From NCBI GenBank assembly GCA_016713245.1, contig JADJPM010000001.1, positions 1,612,001 to 1,676,000 on the forward strand: a stretch of 64,000 nt of DNA. Direction: 5' to 3'. Shown here one piece after another: positions 16,289 through 24,760 of the stretch; the stretch's first letter is position 1, and each line of letters starts with the position of its first letter. Source of the DNA: Verrucomicrobiaceae bacterium (GTDB lineage Bacteria; Verrucomicrobiota; Verrucomicrobiia; Verrucomicrobiales; Verrucomicrobiaceae). The notes under the pieces were generated by a model, which was given only the letters and a program-made list of their open reading frames with translations, was not told the origin of the DNA and did no database searches. Made by a program: the position numbers and the translations under genes.

Positions 16289-17131
16289 ATGGCCGATTTC
16301 ACCGCTGGATTAGATAGTCTTGTTCAAGACTTTGAGTCGCATGGAATACCAGTAGGAACTCCAGGTTTTTATGACCATGAGGCATTTGTTCGAAAGGAGA
16401 AGCAGAACCCACAATACCTCAACAATTATGCGCGATTCGTCAGTTTGCGTGCCTACGACTCGGACTACCTTGATCGTGCGCGAACCGAAATCCCTGTTGT
16501 GGCTAAAGCCCTTCATGGGGAGCTTGTTGAGGACGGGCGCCAGGGAGCGTGTGTTGATACATCAGGTGTTCTTTCCAAGGCGTTAGAGCGGGAGGGTATT
16601 TGGAATTTCGTGGTGAAAGGATCGCTTACGTTGGATTTCCCGTCGAGAAGTGGAATTGGGAAGAGGTTCTTCTGGACCGTTGATGAGGGAGAATTCGTTG
16701 CTGCACACACATGGGTTTTTGCGCCACCATTCGCTGTCGTCGACGTTACGATACGCCAGCAAGGACACTCCGAGGACGAGTATGCCCATCTTCCTGACAT
16801 TGTGCTTGCTGAGAGTCCAGCACCGGCAACGGCTGAGATTGACGATGTTATCGCGCCTGATATTCGCGCATTCCTTGCACTTCAGGGCGTTCCTCGGTCT
16901 CAATTCTTTCGTGCAATCAACCCGACCATGGTGCGGTTCTTCGAGGTATTTCCTGCTTGTCGTGTCACTGCCGGTGAGATGGCCTTGAAGTATGTTCCAA
17001 CGGCTGTGGGTGCTCCAGATTGCCCATTGGAGAAAATGATCGGACTGTCGCAAGAAAGTCGGAACGGGATTGAGATTTATGAGCAGGTAATAGTGCCCGC
17101 ACTCAAACAAATACGAGGTCGGATGGGGTGA
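16289..17131 (+). CDS. Putative transglutaminase/papain-fold protein (accessory)
   Basis: The 280-residue protein starts at ATG 16289 (MADFTAGLDSLVQDFES). It is not firmly recognised. A candidate Cys-His-Asp triad is visible: GACVDTSGVL, then AHTWVF and VVDVTI, in the order and spacing typical of transglutaminase-like cysteine proteins. Base composition is clearly more AT-rich than the flanking genes, suggesting transfer. It is the only gene between island repeats A and B. An arylamine N-acetyltransferase-like fold would show the same triad, so function is left open; an immunity or defence role is possible but unsupported. Confidence 0.6.
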   Translation: MADFTAGLDSLVQDFESHGIPVGTPGFYDHEAFVRKEKQNPQYLNNYARFVSLRAYDSDYLDRARTEIPVVAKALHGELVEDGRQGACVDTSGVLSKALEREGIWNFVVKGSLTLDFPSRSGIGKRFFWTVDEGEFVAAHTWVFAPPFAVVDVTIRQQGHSEDEYAHLPDIVLAESPAPATAEIDDVIAPDIRAFLALQGVPRSQFFRAINPTMVRFFEVFPACRVTAGEMALKYVPTAVGAPDCPLEKMIGLSQESRNGIEIYEQVIVPALKQIRGRMG

Positions 17132-17238
17132 ATGTGCCAGCATTACATCTCACACACCCGCACGAGTCGGCACGCGGCTCCGTAACGTATGGGCGAAGGA
17201 GGCGGCAGGATTCATGGCTGCTCAGGCACCGAAGATCC

Positions 17239-17350
17239 ATGAGATGATCCTGAATGGGCGGAGGTAGAGGAAGGCGTGAGACTTCCTCACGTCTTGACTT
17301 CAGTTGTCATCCTCGGACACTCACGCCGTTCGTCCGGCCTTCGCTTGGCT
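17239..17350 (+). repeat. Island repeat, copy B
   Basis: This matches copy A at 34 of 35 positions over the core 17239-17273. Upstream of the core the sequence differs completely from copies A and C, so homology begins inside the last nine codons of the old gene. Downstream it retains weaker similarity to copy A. It forms the junction between cassette 1 and cassette 2. Confidence 0.7.
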
Positions 17351-17363
17351 GGACAGGTATTCA

Positions 17364-17415
17364 AGAAACTGTGGGCGGAGATGATTCGAACGCAGTTTAT
17401 AGTGACAACACAACA
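17364..17415 (+). repeat. Leader-like block shared with 37287-37345
   Basis: It begins with 15 identical bases (AAGAAACTGTGGGCG), followed by GATTCG and TTTAT-x-GTGAC at the same relative positions as in 37287-37345. It directly precedes the start of the TPR gene. It may be a promoter or a recombination-site flank. Confidence 0.5.
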
Positions 17416-17417
17416 TT

Positions 17418-18380
17418 ATGGGTAACAACATCGCCATGCCTAGCATCCAAGACATCCAAGGATATGCCACGATTGTAGGAACAGTTGTCGGCCTCGGAAC
17501 CTTGGGCTTTCTGATGAACTTCATCAGAGAGCAGCGGGAACAAATGAAGGCGCATTTAGAAGTGCTCCGAGAACGTCTGAAGGCCGTTGAAGAAGATCGA
17601 GACAGAACTGAGAAGTGGGGCAAGAGAGAGCAGGAGAAGCTTGCTGCGGAGAACGCTAAATTGCAGGCAGATTTGCAGATGGCCCTGAAGGACTCTGGAA
17701 TAACTCTGGAGAGTTTGTTGATGGGGCGGCGTGTGGAAGACGTCAGCGCTAAGCTGCAGCACGCCATCGAGTCATTGATGCAGAAAGCGCAGCTTCTGGA
17801 GTCCCGAACATCCACGAGCAGTGACCCAGAGTGGCACTTGGCATTAGCACAAGGGTTTATGGCTCAGCGCAATTGGCTTGAGGCCGCCCAGCATTTAGAG
17901 GTTTACTCGTCATTGAGACCAGAGGATCACGAGGCCCATTTCTCCAGAGGTGTCGCCTATGCGAACACCCGACATGGTGCAGACACAAACTTGAAAGCGT
18001 TGCGTGCCTACAACGAGGCTATCGCACTTCTAGACATCCAGACAGACAAGAATTGGAAAGCGCGGTGCTATGTCTATCGTGGAGCCATGCTTCGCCGACT
18101 GGGTCGATTGGACGAGGCAGAGGGCGACCTGCTCCTGGCGCAGAAATTGGCTATCGCTGACTACGAAAGACAGGACACGACATACAATCTATTCATGCTC
18201 TACGCTCTAAAGGAGAGGCGCTCAGAGATGTTGGATTGCCTGAGATCGATACGTTCACGTGGACACTTACAGGGTATTCGATCACACCTCCGAGACAGTC
18301 TCGCTCCATACGCTAATGACCATGAATTCCTTGACCTTCTTGCAGAGAGAATTGGTGTCGCAGCGATTTCGGAACCATGA
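17418..18380 (+). CDS. Membrane-anchored coiled-coil TPR protein (accessory)
   Basis: The 320-residue protein has an N-terminal transmembrane segment (about 15-35, YATIVGTVVGLGTLGFLMNFI). A charged coiled coil follows (about 36-125, REQREQMKAHLEVLRERLKAVEEDRDRTEK...), then TPR repeats (about 138-260; WHLALAQGFMAQRNWLEAAQHLEVYSSLRP, AHFSRGVAYANTR, ARCYVYRGAMLRRLGRLDEAEGDLLLA). It is probably a scaffold at the inner membrane. Such proteins occur in mobile or defence islands, but no partner is visible. The gene lies alone between island repeats B and C and is less GC-rich than neighbours. Confidence 0.65.
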   Translation: MGNNIAMPSIQDIQGYATIVGTVVGLGTLGFLMNFIREQREQMKAHLEVLRERLKAVEEDRDRTEKWGKREQEKLAAENAKLQADLQMALKDSGITLESLLMGRRVEDVSAKLQHAIESLMQKAQLLESRTSTSSDPEWHLALAQGFMAQRNWLEAAQHLEVYSSLRPEDHEAHFSRGVAYANTRHGADTNLKALRAYNEAIALLDIQTDKNWKARCYVYRGAMLRRLGRLDEAEGDLLLAQKLAIADYERQDTTYNLFMLYALKERRSEMLDCLRSIRSRGHLQGIRSHLRDSLAPYANDHEFLDLLAERIGVAAISEP

Positions 18381-18732
18381 TTAGCCACCACCATCCACCA
18401 ACCAGGCCGAAAAAACGGATGCAGGCAACGGCTCGAAGGCAATCTGTCGTGTCAGCAAACGTCACTCCTCGCTATCGCCTGATCCGAGACGTTCTCCACC
18501 CCCGGAGATGGATCGATGAGTGTGTTTTCGCCCTTCGCCGACTCTGACATGGAAGCGCTGCGTCAGAAGCTCCGTGAAATGATCCTGAACGGGCGGCGGT
18601 AATGGAAGTTGTGCGACTTCCCACTGACCGCCCGCACCCGCATTGGCCGGATTTTAACAAAGATTGGCAGTCTGTCACCAAAGGAGCTGTGGGCGACGAA
18701 AGTATTGATCAAGACACTTTTTCGCTCCCGCC
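18381..18732. other. Intergenic region containing island repeat copy C
   Basis: No intact gene is seen. At 18483-18602 lies a third 3' remnant (frame reads SPFADSDMEALRQKLREMILNGRR, stop 18600-18602) homologous to the collagen-like tail at 15955-16170. It continues into the shared GGAAG...GCGACTTCC sequence to about 18625. Region 18683-18700 has a short match (CTGTGGGCG) to the leader block. Confidence 0.6.
18568..18625 (+). repeat. Island repeat, copy C
   Basis: The core at 18568-18602 matches copy A at about 30 of 35 positions and extends into the GGAAG/CGACTTCC part. It closes cassette 2 on its right side. Confidence 0.65.
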
Positions 18733-21306
18733 ATGAAACTCCGCCCCTTTGCTCTCGTCACTGCCCTCTCGCTCGGTCGCCTGCTGGCCGATGATGCCAC
18801 CGATTTCCCGCCGAAGCCGCCGGTGAAGGCGCTCACGGCGGCGGCGGAGCAAAAGACCTTCCAATTGCCGCCGGGGTATCGCATGGAGTTGATCCTGAGC
18901 GAGCCGGACATCACGGAGCCGGTTGGCATCGCTTTCGATGGCAATGGCAGGCTCTACGTCGCGGAGATGAGCAGCTACATGCGCGACATCGACGGCACGG
19001 ACGAGCTGGTGAGCACGAGCCGCGTGTCGGTGCATTGGTCGAGCAAGGGTGATGGCAAATACGACATGCATCGCGTCTTTGCCGACAAGCTGAAGCTGCC
19101 GCGTATGCTGCTGCCGCTGGCCGATGGCGTGCTGATCGGCGAGACGGACACGAACGACATCTACCTCTACAAAGACACGAACGGCGACGGCGTAAGCGAT
19201 GAAAAGAAGCCGGTGTATCAAGGCGGGCCGCGCGGTGGCAATCTGGAGCATCAGCCCAGCGGCATGACGTGGGCGCTGGACAACTGGATCTACACCGCAG
19301 TGAACAATTACCGCCTGCGCTGGAAGGACGGCCAGCTCATCAAGCAGGACATTCCCGGCAATGGCGGCCAGTGGGGCGCGACGCAGGATGATGAGGGCAA
19401 GTTTTGGGTGGTGAACGCGGGCGGCGAGAAAGGCCCGCTCAATTTCCAAAACCACATCCTCTATGGTCAATCGCTCGCCCGCGGGCAGTTCGAGTCCGGC
19501 TTTGAGGTCGTGTGGCCGGCGATGGGTCTGCGCGATTACCAGGGCGGCCCTGGCAAGTCGCGCGAAGACGACACGCTGAACCATTTCACGGCGACCTGCG
19601 GTGGCGAGATCTTCCGAGGCGATCAATTGCCCGCCGAGCTGCGCGGCAATCTCTTCTTTGGCGAGCCCGTGGGCCGTCTCGTGCGCCGCACAAGCATCGA
19701 GGTGAAGGACGGCATCACCATTCTGCACAATCCGCATCCGCAGAGCGAATTCCTCCGCAGCACGGACGCGTGCTTCCGGCCCGTCGATATGAAAACCGCG
19801 CCCGACGGCACGCTCTTCATCTGCGACATGTATCGCGGCATCATCCAGGAGGGAAATTGGACGAAGGAAGGCAGCTACCTGCGCAAAGTGATCCTGCAGC
19901 ACAGCATGGACAAGATCATCAATCGCGGCCGCGTGTGGCGTCTCGTGCATGACACGACGAAGCCCGTGCCCGCGCCGAAACTGCTCGATGCCACGCCCGC
20001 GCAACTCGTGGAGGCGCTCGCGCATCCGAACGGCTGGCATCGCGACACCGCGCAGAAGCTGCTCGTGTTGAAGCAGGACAAAAACGTCGCGCCCGCGCTC
20101 ATCGCGATGCTTCAGAAAAACAGCAGCGACCTCGCCCGCATCCACGCGCTGTGGACGCTCGAAGGTCTCGGCGCTCTCACCAGCGATCTCGTGCGTGCCG
20201 CTTTGAAGGACAGCTCGCCCGTGCTGCGCCGTGCCGCCATCCGCGCCAGCGAATCGCTCGCCGATGACACGCTCGTCGCTGACGTCACCGCTTTGACCAA
20301 GGACAGCGATCCCACCGTCGTCATCCAGGCGCTGCTCACCGCGAAGCAGATGAAATGGAAGGATCATGCGAAGCTCATCAACCTCACCGCGCTCAGCACG
20401 CCCTCGAAAGGCGTCAAAGAAATGGCCGGGCAGATGCTCAACAGCCAGATCAGCTTCCCGCGCGAGTTCAGCAACGCGCAGAAGGATCAGATGCGTCGCG
20501 GTCAGGCCATTTACCAGGAGCTGTGCTTCACCTGCCACGGCCTCGACGGCAAAGGCACCGCCATTGATGGACTCGCACCCGGCATGACGCTCGCCCCGGC
20601 GCTCGCCGCCTCGAAGACTGTCGTGCAGGGCGATCAAGTCCTCCGCGTGCTCCTCCACGGCCTCAGCGGCCCCGTGAACGGCAAAACGTATCAGGCGCAG
20701 ATGATTCCGATGGCGAACAACCCCGACGAATGGCTCGCCGACATCGCCAGCTACGTGCGCAAGAGCTTTGGCAACAACGGCCGCTTCATCACGAAGGATG
20801 ATGTGGCCAAACTGCGCAAAGAACTCGCCACGCGCACCACGCCGTGGACCATCGAAGAACTCAAGCGCACCGGCCCGCAGCTCCCGCTGGAAAATCGCAG
20901 CGCATGGAAGCTCACCGCCAGCCACAACGCCAAGGATCTCGCCCGAGCCATCGACGGCAATCCCGAGACCCGCTGGGACACGCACACCTCGCAAACACCC
21001 GGCATGTGGCTGCAGATCGAACTCCCGCAAGCCACCAGCATCGCCGGTCTCACCCTCGACACCGCCAACTCGCGCAATGACTGGCCACGCGGCTGGAAGA
21101 TCGAACTCTCCCAAGACGGCCAAACCTGGGACAAACCCGTCCTCGAAGGCCAGAGCGAAAAAGTCAGCACCACCGACTTCCTCTTCCCCAAGCCCGCCAA
21201 AGCCAAATTCATCCGCATCACCGACACCGGCAGCACCAAAGGCACCTACTGGTCCATCCACGAACTCGATGTGCTCGAACCCGCGCCAAAGGTGGCGGGG
21301 AAGTAG
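18733..21306 (+). CDS. PVC-type propeller / HEAT / cytochrome c / discoidin protein
   Basis: The 857-residue exported protein (signal MKLRPFALVTALSLGRLLA) has four parts. First is an NHL/glucose-dehydrogenase-like beta-propeller (about 30-420: GIAFDGNGRLYVAEMSSYM, GKFWVVNAGGEKGP, DGTLFICDMYRG). Next are HEAT repeats (about 430-570), then a c-type cytochrome domain with CFTCHGLDGKGTA (distal Met likely in AQMIPM). Last is a C-terminal F5/8 type C (discoidin) domain (about 720-850: SAWKLTASHNAKDLARAIDGNPETRWDTHT). This combination is the PVC membrane-bound dehydrogenase family, thought to oxidise sugars in the periplasm and pass electrons to the haem. It heads the carbohydrate-degradation block. 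Confidence 0.9.
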   Translation: MKLRPFALVTALSLGRLLADDATDFPPKPPVKALTAAAEQKTFQLPPGYRMELILSEPDITEPVGIAFDGNGRLYVAEMSSYMRDIDGTDELVSTSRVSVHWSSKGDGKYDMHRVFADKLKLPRMLLPLADGVLIGETDTNDIYLYKDTNGDGVSDEKKPVYQGGPRGGNLEHQPSGMTWALDNWIYTAVNNYRLRWKDGQLIKQDIPGNGGQWGATQDDEGKFWVVNAGGEKGPLNFQNHILYGQSLARGQFESGFEVVWPAMGLRDYQGGPGKSREDDTLNHFTATCGGEIFRGDQLPAELRGNLFFGEPVGRLVRRTSIEVKDGITILHNPHPQSEFLRSTDACFRPVDMKTAPDGTLFICDMYRGIIQEGNWTKEGSYLRKVILQHSMDKIINRGRVWRLVHDTTKPVPAPKLLDATPAQLVEALAHPNGWHRDTAQKLLVLKQDKNVAPALIAMLQKNSSDLARIHALWTLEGLGALTSDLVRAALKDSSPVLRRAAIRASESLADDTLVADVTALTKDSDPTVVIQALLTAKQMKWKDHAKLINLTALSTPSKGVKEMAGQMLNSQISFPREFSNAQKDQMRRGQAIYQELCFTCHGLDGKGTAIDGLAPGMTLAPALAASKTVVQGDQVLRVLLHGLSGPVNGKTYQAQMIPMANNPDEWLADIASYVRKSFGNNGRFITKDDVAKLRKELATRTTPWTIEELKRTGPQLPLENRSAWKLTASHNAKDLARAIDGNPETRWDTHTSQTPGMWLQIELPQATSIAGLTLDTANSRNDWPRGWKIELSQDGQTWDKPVLEGQSEKVSTTDFLFPKPAKAKFIRITDTGSTKGTYWSIHELDVLEPAPKVAGK

Positions 21307-21357
21307 GCGTGTTGTCTCGGTTGAGCGATGATCCAAGTCGGCGACGTATGTTCAGCC

Positions 21358-22080
21358 ATGAACCACCTCACCGACTACGAACGCGATGGCGTCGTCCTCA
21401 TTCGCAGCTTCCTCAGCGCTGAAGAAGTCGCCGCCGTGCGTGCCGAGCTGGATCGCTACATTCGCGACGATCTCGCCAGCAAGCCGCTAAATGCCCGCAC
21501 ACTCGAAAAGGACGAGAAAACCGTGCGCAACCTCTGGCGCTTGGAGGAGCACAACGACTTCTTCCGCGCTCTGGGCGAACGCGAGGACATCAAGGCCCTC
21601 ATCGCGCCGCTGGTGCATGGCGAGCCCGTTTTGGTCGGCGTCGAGACCTTCAACAAACCGGCCCGCATCGGCTCCGGCGTGCCCTATCATCAAGACAACG
21701 CCTACTTCTGCCAAACGCCGCCGGACATGCTCACCGTCTGGATCGCCATTGATGCCGTCACGGAGGCGAATGGCCCCGTTTTCTTCGTCAAAGGCTCCCA
21801 CAAGGCCGGAATGCTGCCCACACGCCCCAGCGGCGTGCGCGGCAACAGCATCGGACTCGCCGAAACGCCCACCGTTCCTCTCAACGAGCAGTTTTGCGGC
21901 CTTTTGGAGCCTGGCGACGCCACCATTCATCAGTGCGAGACGATTCATCACTCCGCGCCCAACACCACCGAGCACTCGCGCCTCGGCCTGCTGCTCGTGT
22001 ATCGCGGTTCTCACACTCAAACCGACCCGAAGCTCAAAGAAGCCTACGCCGCCGCCGTGACCGCCACGCCACCGGCTTGA
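21358..22080 (+). CDS. Phytanoyl-CoA dioxygenase-family protein
   Basis: The 240-residue protein starts at ATG 21358 (MNHLTDYERDGVVLIRSFLSAEEV). It is an Fe(II)/2-oxoglutarate-dependent oxygenase of the PhyH family. The facial triad is visible as YHQDNAYF (HxD) and the distal His in IHQCETIHHSAPNTT, with the 2-oxoglutarate-binding Arg in HSRLGLLLVY. It probably hydroxylates a small molecule in the cytoplasm; PhyH proteins are heavily expanded in PVC bacteria with unknown substrates. It lies 51 bp after the propeller gene on the same strand and converges on the DUF1549/1553 gene. Confidence 0.9.
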   Translation: MNHLTDYERDGVVLIRSFLSAEEVAAVRAELDRYIRDDLASKPLNARTLEKDEKTVRNLWRLEEHNDFFRALGEREDIKALIAPLVHGEPVLVGVETFNKPARIGSGVPYHQDNAYFCQTPPDMLTVWIAIDAVTEANGPVFFVKGSHKAGMLPTRPSGVRGNSIGLAETPTVPLNEQFCGLLEPGDATIHQCETIHHSAPNTTEHSRLGLLLVYRGSHTQTDPKLKEAYAAAVTATPPA

Positions 22081-24672
22081 TCACTCCACGTAAAGGAAGC
22101 GGTTCGAGCTGCACAGGATCTGGCAGAGGCTGGCCATGGCCTCTTGCGGCGGATTTGGCACCACGCCTTTCGGGTGCTGGATGTCGTGGTGGTATTGGGT
22201 GAGGGCTTTCGTCTGCTCGTCGAGGTAGGCGAGGCATTTGGTGATGTCGGCCTCGCTGGCGGGCTGGCTGTAAAGCAGGCTCCAGATGCGCTGAAGCTGC
22301 TTCGCTCGATCTTTGGGCGTTTCTTTTTCGACGAGGTCTGCCAGGCGTCGGGAGCTGTCGAGCACGAAGGTATCGTTCATGAGCAGCAGCGATTGCGGCG
22401 CGACGGTGGTTTGCGCACGCATCTCGCAGTTCGGCTGCATCACGGGAGCGTCGAAGGTATCGAGCACGGTGAGCGGCTTGCTGCGGCGCATCTGCACATA
22501 GATCGAGCGGCGGAAATCGGCCTCGCCCGCGGGATCGACCTTGTTGAGCGTGATGGTGCCTTTGTCGATGCCGGTGATCACGCGACCCTGCGGATCGCGG
22601 CCGATGCCGCTGGGCGGGCCGTAGCTGGTTTGCACCAGAGATCCCGTCATGCCGAGCATCGAGTCACGCAGGGTCTCGGCATCGAGCCGACGAAGTTTAA
22701 AGCGGGCGTAGAAGCGGTTTTCGGGATCGGCCTTCAACGAAGCATCATTCACCGAGGACTGACGATACGCGGCGCTGAGCAAAATGAGCCGATGCAGCGA
22801 TTTGAGCCTCCAGCCGCTCTTCACAAACTCATCCGCGAGGTAGTCAAGCAGTTCAGGATGCGTCGGTAGCTCGCCCTGACGGCCAAAATCGCCGGGTGTG
22901 TTCACCAGGCCGCGACCCATGTGATGCATCCAGAAGCGATTCACCAGCACGCGGGCCGTGAGCGGATGTTTGCCACTCGTGAGCCACTGCGCGTAGGCGA
23001 GGCGTCGGCCGCTCGATCCGCTGCTCACCGGCACGGGCTTGAAGGGCTCGATCATCGGGCTGGCGAGGATGCTGAGCTCGCCGGGCTTCACCTCGGTCTT
23101 TGGTTGATCGTGATCGCCGCGATTGAAGAGCTTCGACACGGGCACCTGGCCTTTGACTTCAGTGAGGGCCATCACAAAGCCTTCCGCAGGCTTCGTGGCA
23201 CGCAGCTTGGTCGCCTCGGCCATTTTCGCATTCACGAGGTCCTGTTTCTTCTTGTCGTAAAGATCGAGCGAGTAGGTGGCCAGCGCGGAGGGATACTTCT
23301 TGATGAGCGCTTTCTGCTCCGGCGTCTGCTTGGCAGTTGGTGTGTCGCGTGCCACGCGAAACGCCGCCTGTTCGGCCTGTGGCACCTTCTTGATCTCGAC
23401 CTCAAAGATCTCATCGAGGAACTTCTTCGACATCGCGCGGGCCGCGACCTCGATCTCCTTGGCCTTCGCCTCGATCTCGGCGGCTTTCGCACGCTCCTGC
23501 GGCGAGTAAAGCGAGTACAGGCGGCTGTTTGGCGCACGCCAGGCCTCCCAATGATACGCCGGATCAAACACGGCCCGCAGTCGGTAATAATCGGCCTGCG
23601 TGATCGGATCGTAGCGATGATCGTGACACTGCGCACACGAAACCGTGAGGCCCATGAGCGAGGAACCGAGGATCTTCATCTGCTCGGCGATGACGTTGTT
23701 CTTCGCGAGCTTCGGATCATCCACCGTATCGCCGGTGCCATCGGGAGCCATGCGGAGGAAGGCGGTGGCGATGAGCTGATCGGTGCGCTTGGGATCGAGC
23801 ACGGCCTGTTGGTAGTCGCCATGCGTCGCGCCCGCGAGTTCATCGCCCGCGATCTGCTCCTGGATGAACTGATCCCACGGTTTGTCTTCGTTCATTGCCC
23901 GGATCACATAATCACGGAAGCGCCAGGCATGCGGGCGCAGGCTGTCAGCCTCGGTGTAGCCATTCGAGTCCGCGTAGCCGGTGACATCCAGCCAATGACG
24001 TGCCCATCTCTCTCCATAGGCTTTGGAGGATAGAAGACGATCGACCAAACGAGTGTAAGCACGGTCGGACTGGTCGGACGTGTCAGACGAGTCCGACAAA
24101 AAGGCTTCGACCTCCTCAGGAGTCGGAAGGATGCCCGTCAGATCCAAGGTGACTCTTCGGATCAAGGAGCGTCGATCCGCCTCAGGAGCCATCGAGAGGC
24201 CCTTTTCGGCCAGTTTAGCCGAGACGAAGGCGTCCACGGCATTTCGTGTGTTGGCCAGTTTGGGCACCGCGGGCCGTTTCACCGGCTGAAAGGCCCAGTA
24301 CTCGCGATCCTCGTCCGAAATGATCGGTCCAGGCGCGAGAGCGAGAGGTTCGGGTTTCGCGGTCTTCGCACCTTGAGCGATCCATTTCTCAATCACGGCC
24401 AATTGCGCCTCGGTGAGCGGTTTGCCCTTCTCCGGCATCTCGCCGCTGCGGATGACCTCGACGAGCTTGCTCTTTGCAGGCTGGCCCACGACGACGATTT
24501 CATCCATGAAGCGCCGGAGACGCAGATCGACGCCGCCTTCGGGCTTCTCTTCCTCGCCGTGGCAATGCGTGCAGTGCGCCTTCACGATGGGGCGCACATC
24601 CTTTTCAAACGTGAGCACCGGCTCCACCGCCAAAGCGGAGGTCGTGAGGAGTAAAAAGGCGGTGGGCTTCAT
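22081..24672 (-). CDS. Planctomycete-type DUF1549/DUF1553 cytochrome protein (PSD1 family)
   Basis: The 863-residue exported protein starts at ATG 24672 (MKPTAFLLLTTSALA). Order of domains: a planctomycete cytochrome c (about 20-110, CTHCHGEEEKPEGGVDLR), DUF1549 (about 150-360: VDAFVSAKLAEKGL, RRVTLDLTGILPTPEEVEAF, YGERWARHWLDVTGYADSNGY, and a second CAQCHDHRYDPITQADYY haem motif), and DUF1553 (about 570-830: HPLTARVLVNRFWMHHMGRGLV, GDFGRQGELPTHPELLDYLA). Such proteins accompany sulfatases in Planctomycetes/Verrucomicrobia and probably take part in periplasmic oxidation. A repeat at 24064-24098 inserts an SD-rich stretch in frame. Confidence 0.9.
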   Translation of the reverse strand: MKPTAFLLLTTSALAVEPVLTFEKDVRPIVKAHCTHCHGEEEKPEGGVDLRLRRFMDEIVVVGQPAKSKLVEVIRSGEMPEKGKPLTEAQLAVIEKWIAQGAKTAKPEPLALAPGPIISDEDREYWAFQPVKRPAVPKLANTRNAVDAFVSAKLAEKGLSMAPEADRRSLIRRVTLDLTGILPTPEEVEAFLSDSSDTSDQSDRAYTRLVDRLLSSKAYGERWARHWLDVTGYADSNGYTEADSLRPHAWRFRDYVIRAMNEDKPWDQFIQEQIAGDELAGATHGDYQQAVLDPKRTDQLIATAFLRMAPDGTGDTVDDPKLAKNNVIAEQMKILGSSLMGLTVSCAQCHDHRYDPITQADYYRLRAVFDPAYHWEAWRAPNSRLYSLYSPQERAKAAEIEAKAKEIEVAARAMSKKFLDEIFEVEIKKVPQAEQAAFRVARDTPTAKQTPEQKALIKKYPSALATYSLDLYDKKKQDLVNAKMAEATKLRATKPAEGFVMALTEVKGQVPVSKLFNRGDHDQPKTEVKPGELSILASPMIEPFKPVPVSSGSSGRRLAYAQWLTSGKHPLTARVLVNRFWMHHMGRGLVNTPGDFGRQGELPTHPELLDYLADEFVKSGWRLKSLHRLILLSAAYRQSSVNDASLKADPENRFYARFKLRRLDAETLRDSMLGMTGSLVQTSYGPPSGIGRDPQGRVITGIDKGTITLNKVDPAGEADFRRSIYVQMRRSKPLTVLDTFDAPVMQPNCEMRAQTTVAPQSLLLMNDTFVLDSSRRLADLVEKETPKDRAKQLQRIWSLLYSQPASEADITKCLAYLDEQTKALTQYHHDIQHPKGVVPNPPQEAMASLCQILCSSNRFLYVE
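24064..24098. repeat. In-frame GTCGGAC-type microrepeat
   Basis: Several degenerate copies of a GTCGGAC/GTCCGAC hexamer-like unit occur in direct and inverted orientation inside the DUF1549 coding region. They encode a Ser/Asp-rich stretch (SDSSDTSDQSD) between LPTPEEVEAFL and the next helix. Confidence 0.7.
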
Positions 24673-24760
24673 CAGGCGGCGCAAACCTACGCGATGAAAG
24701 AGGCAGGTTTTGCCCGCAAAGGAGGCAAGTTGCAGGCTCGCGAGACGTTTTGAGCAACCC

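Noticed and set aside
18709..21336. 875-codon open frame on the minus strand
   Set aside because: Antisense to the propeller/cytochrome gene; it is open only because of high-GC codon bias and has no domain signal.
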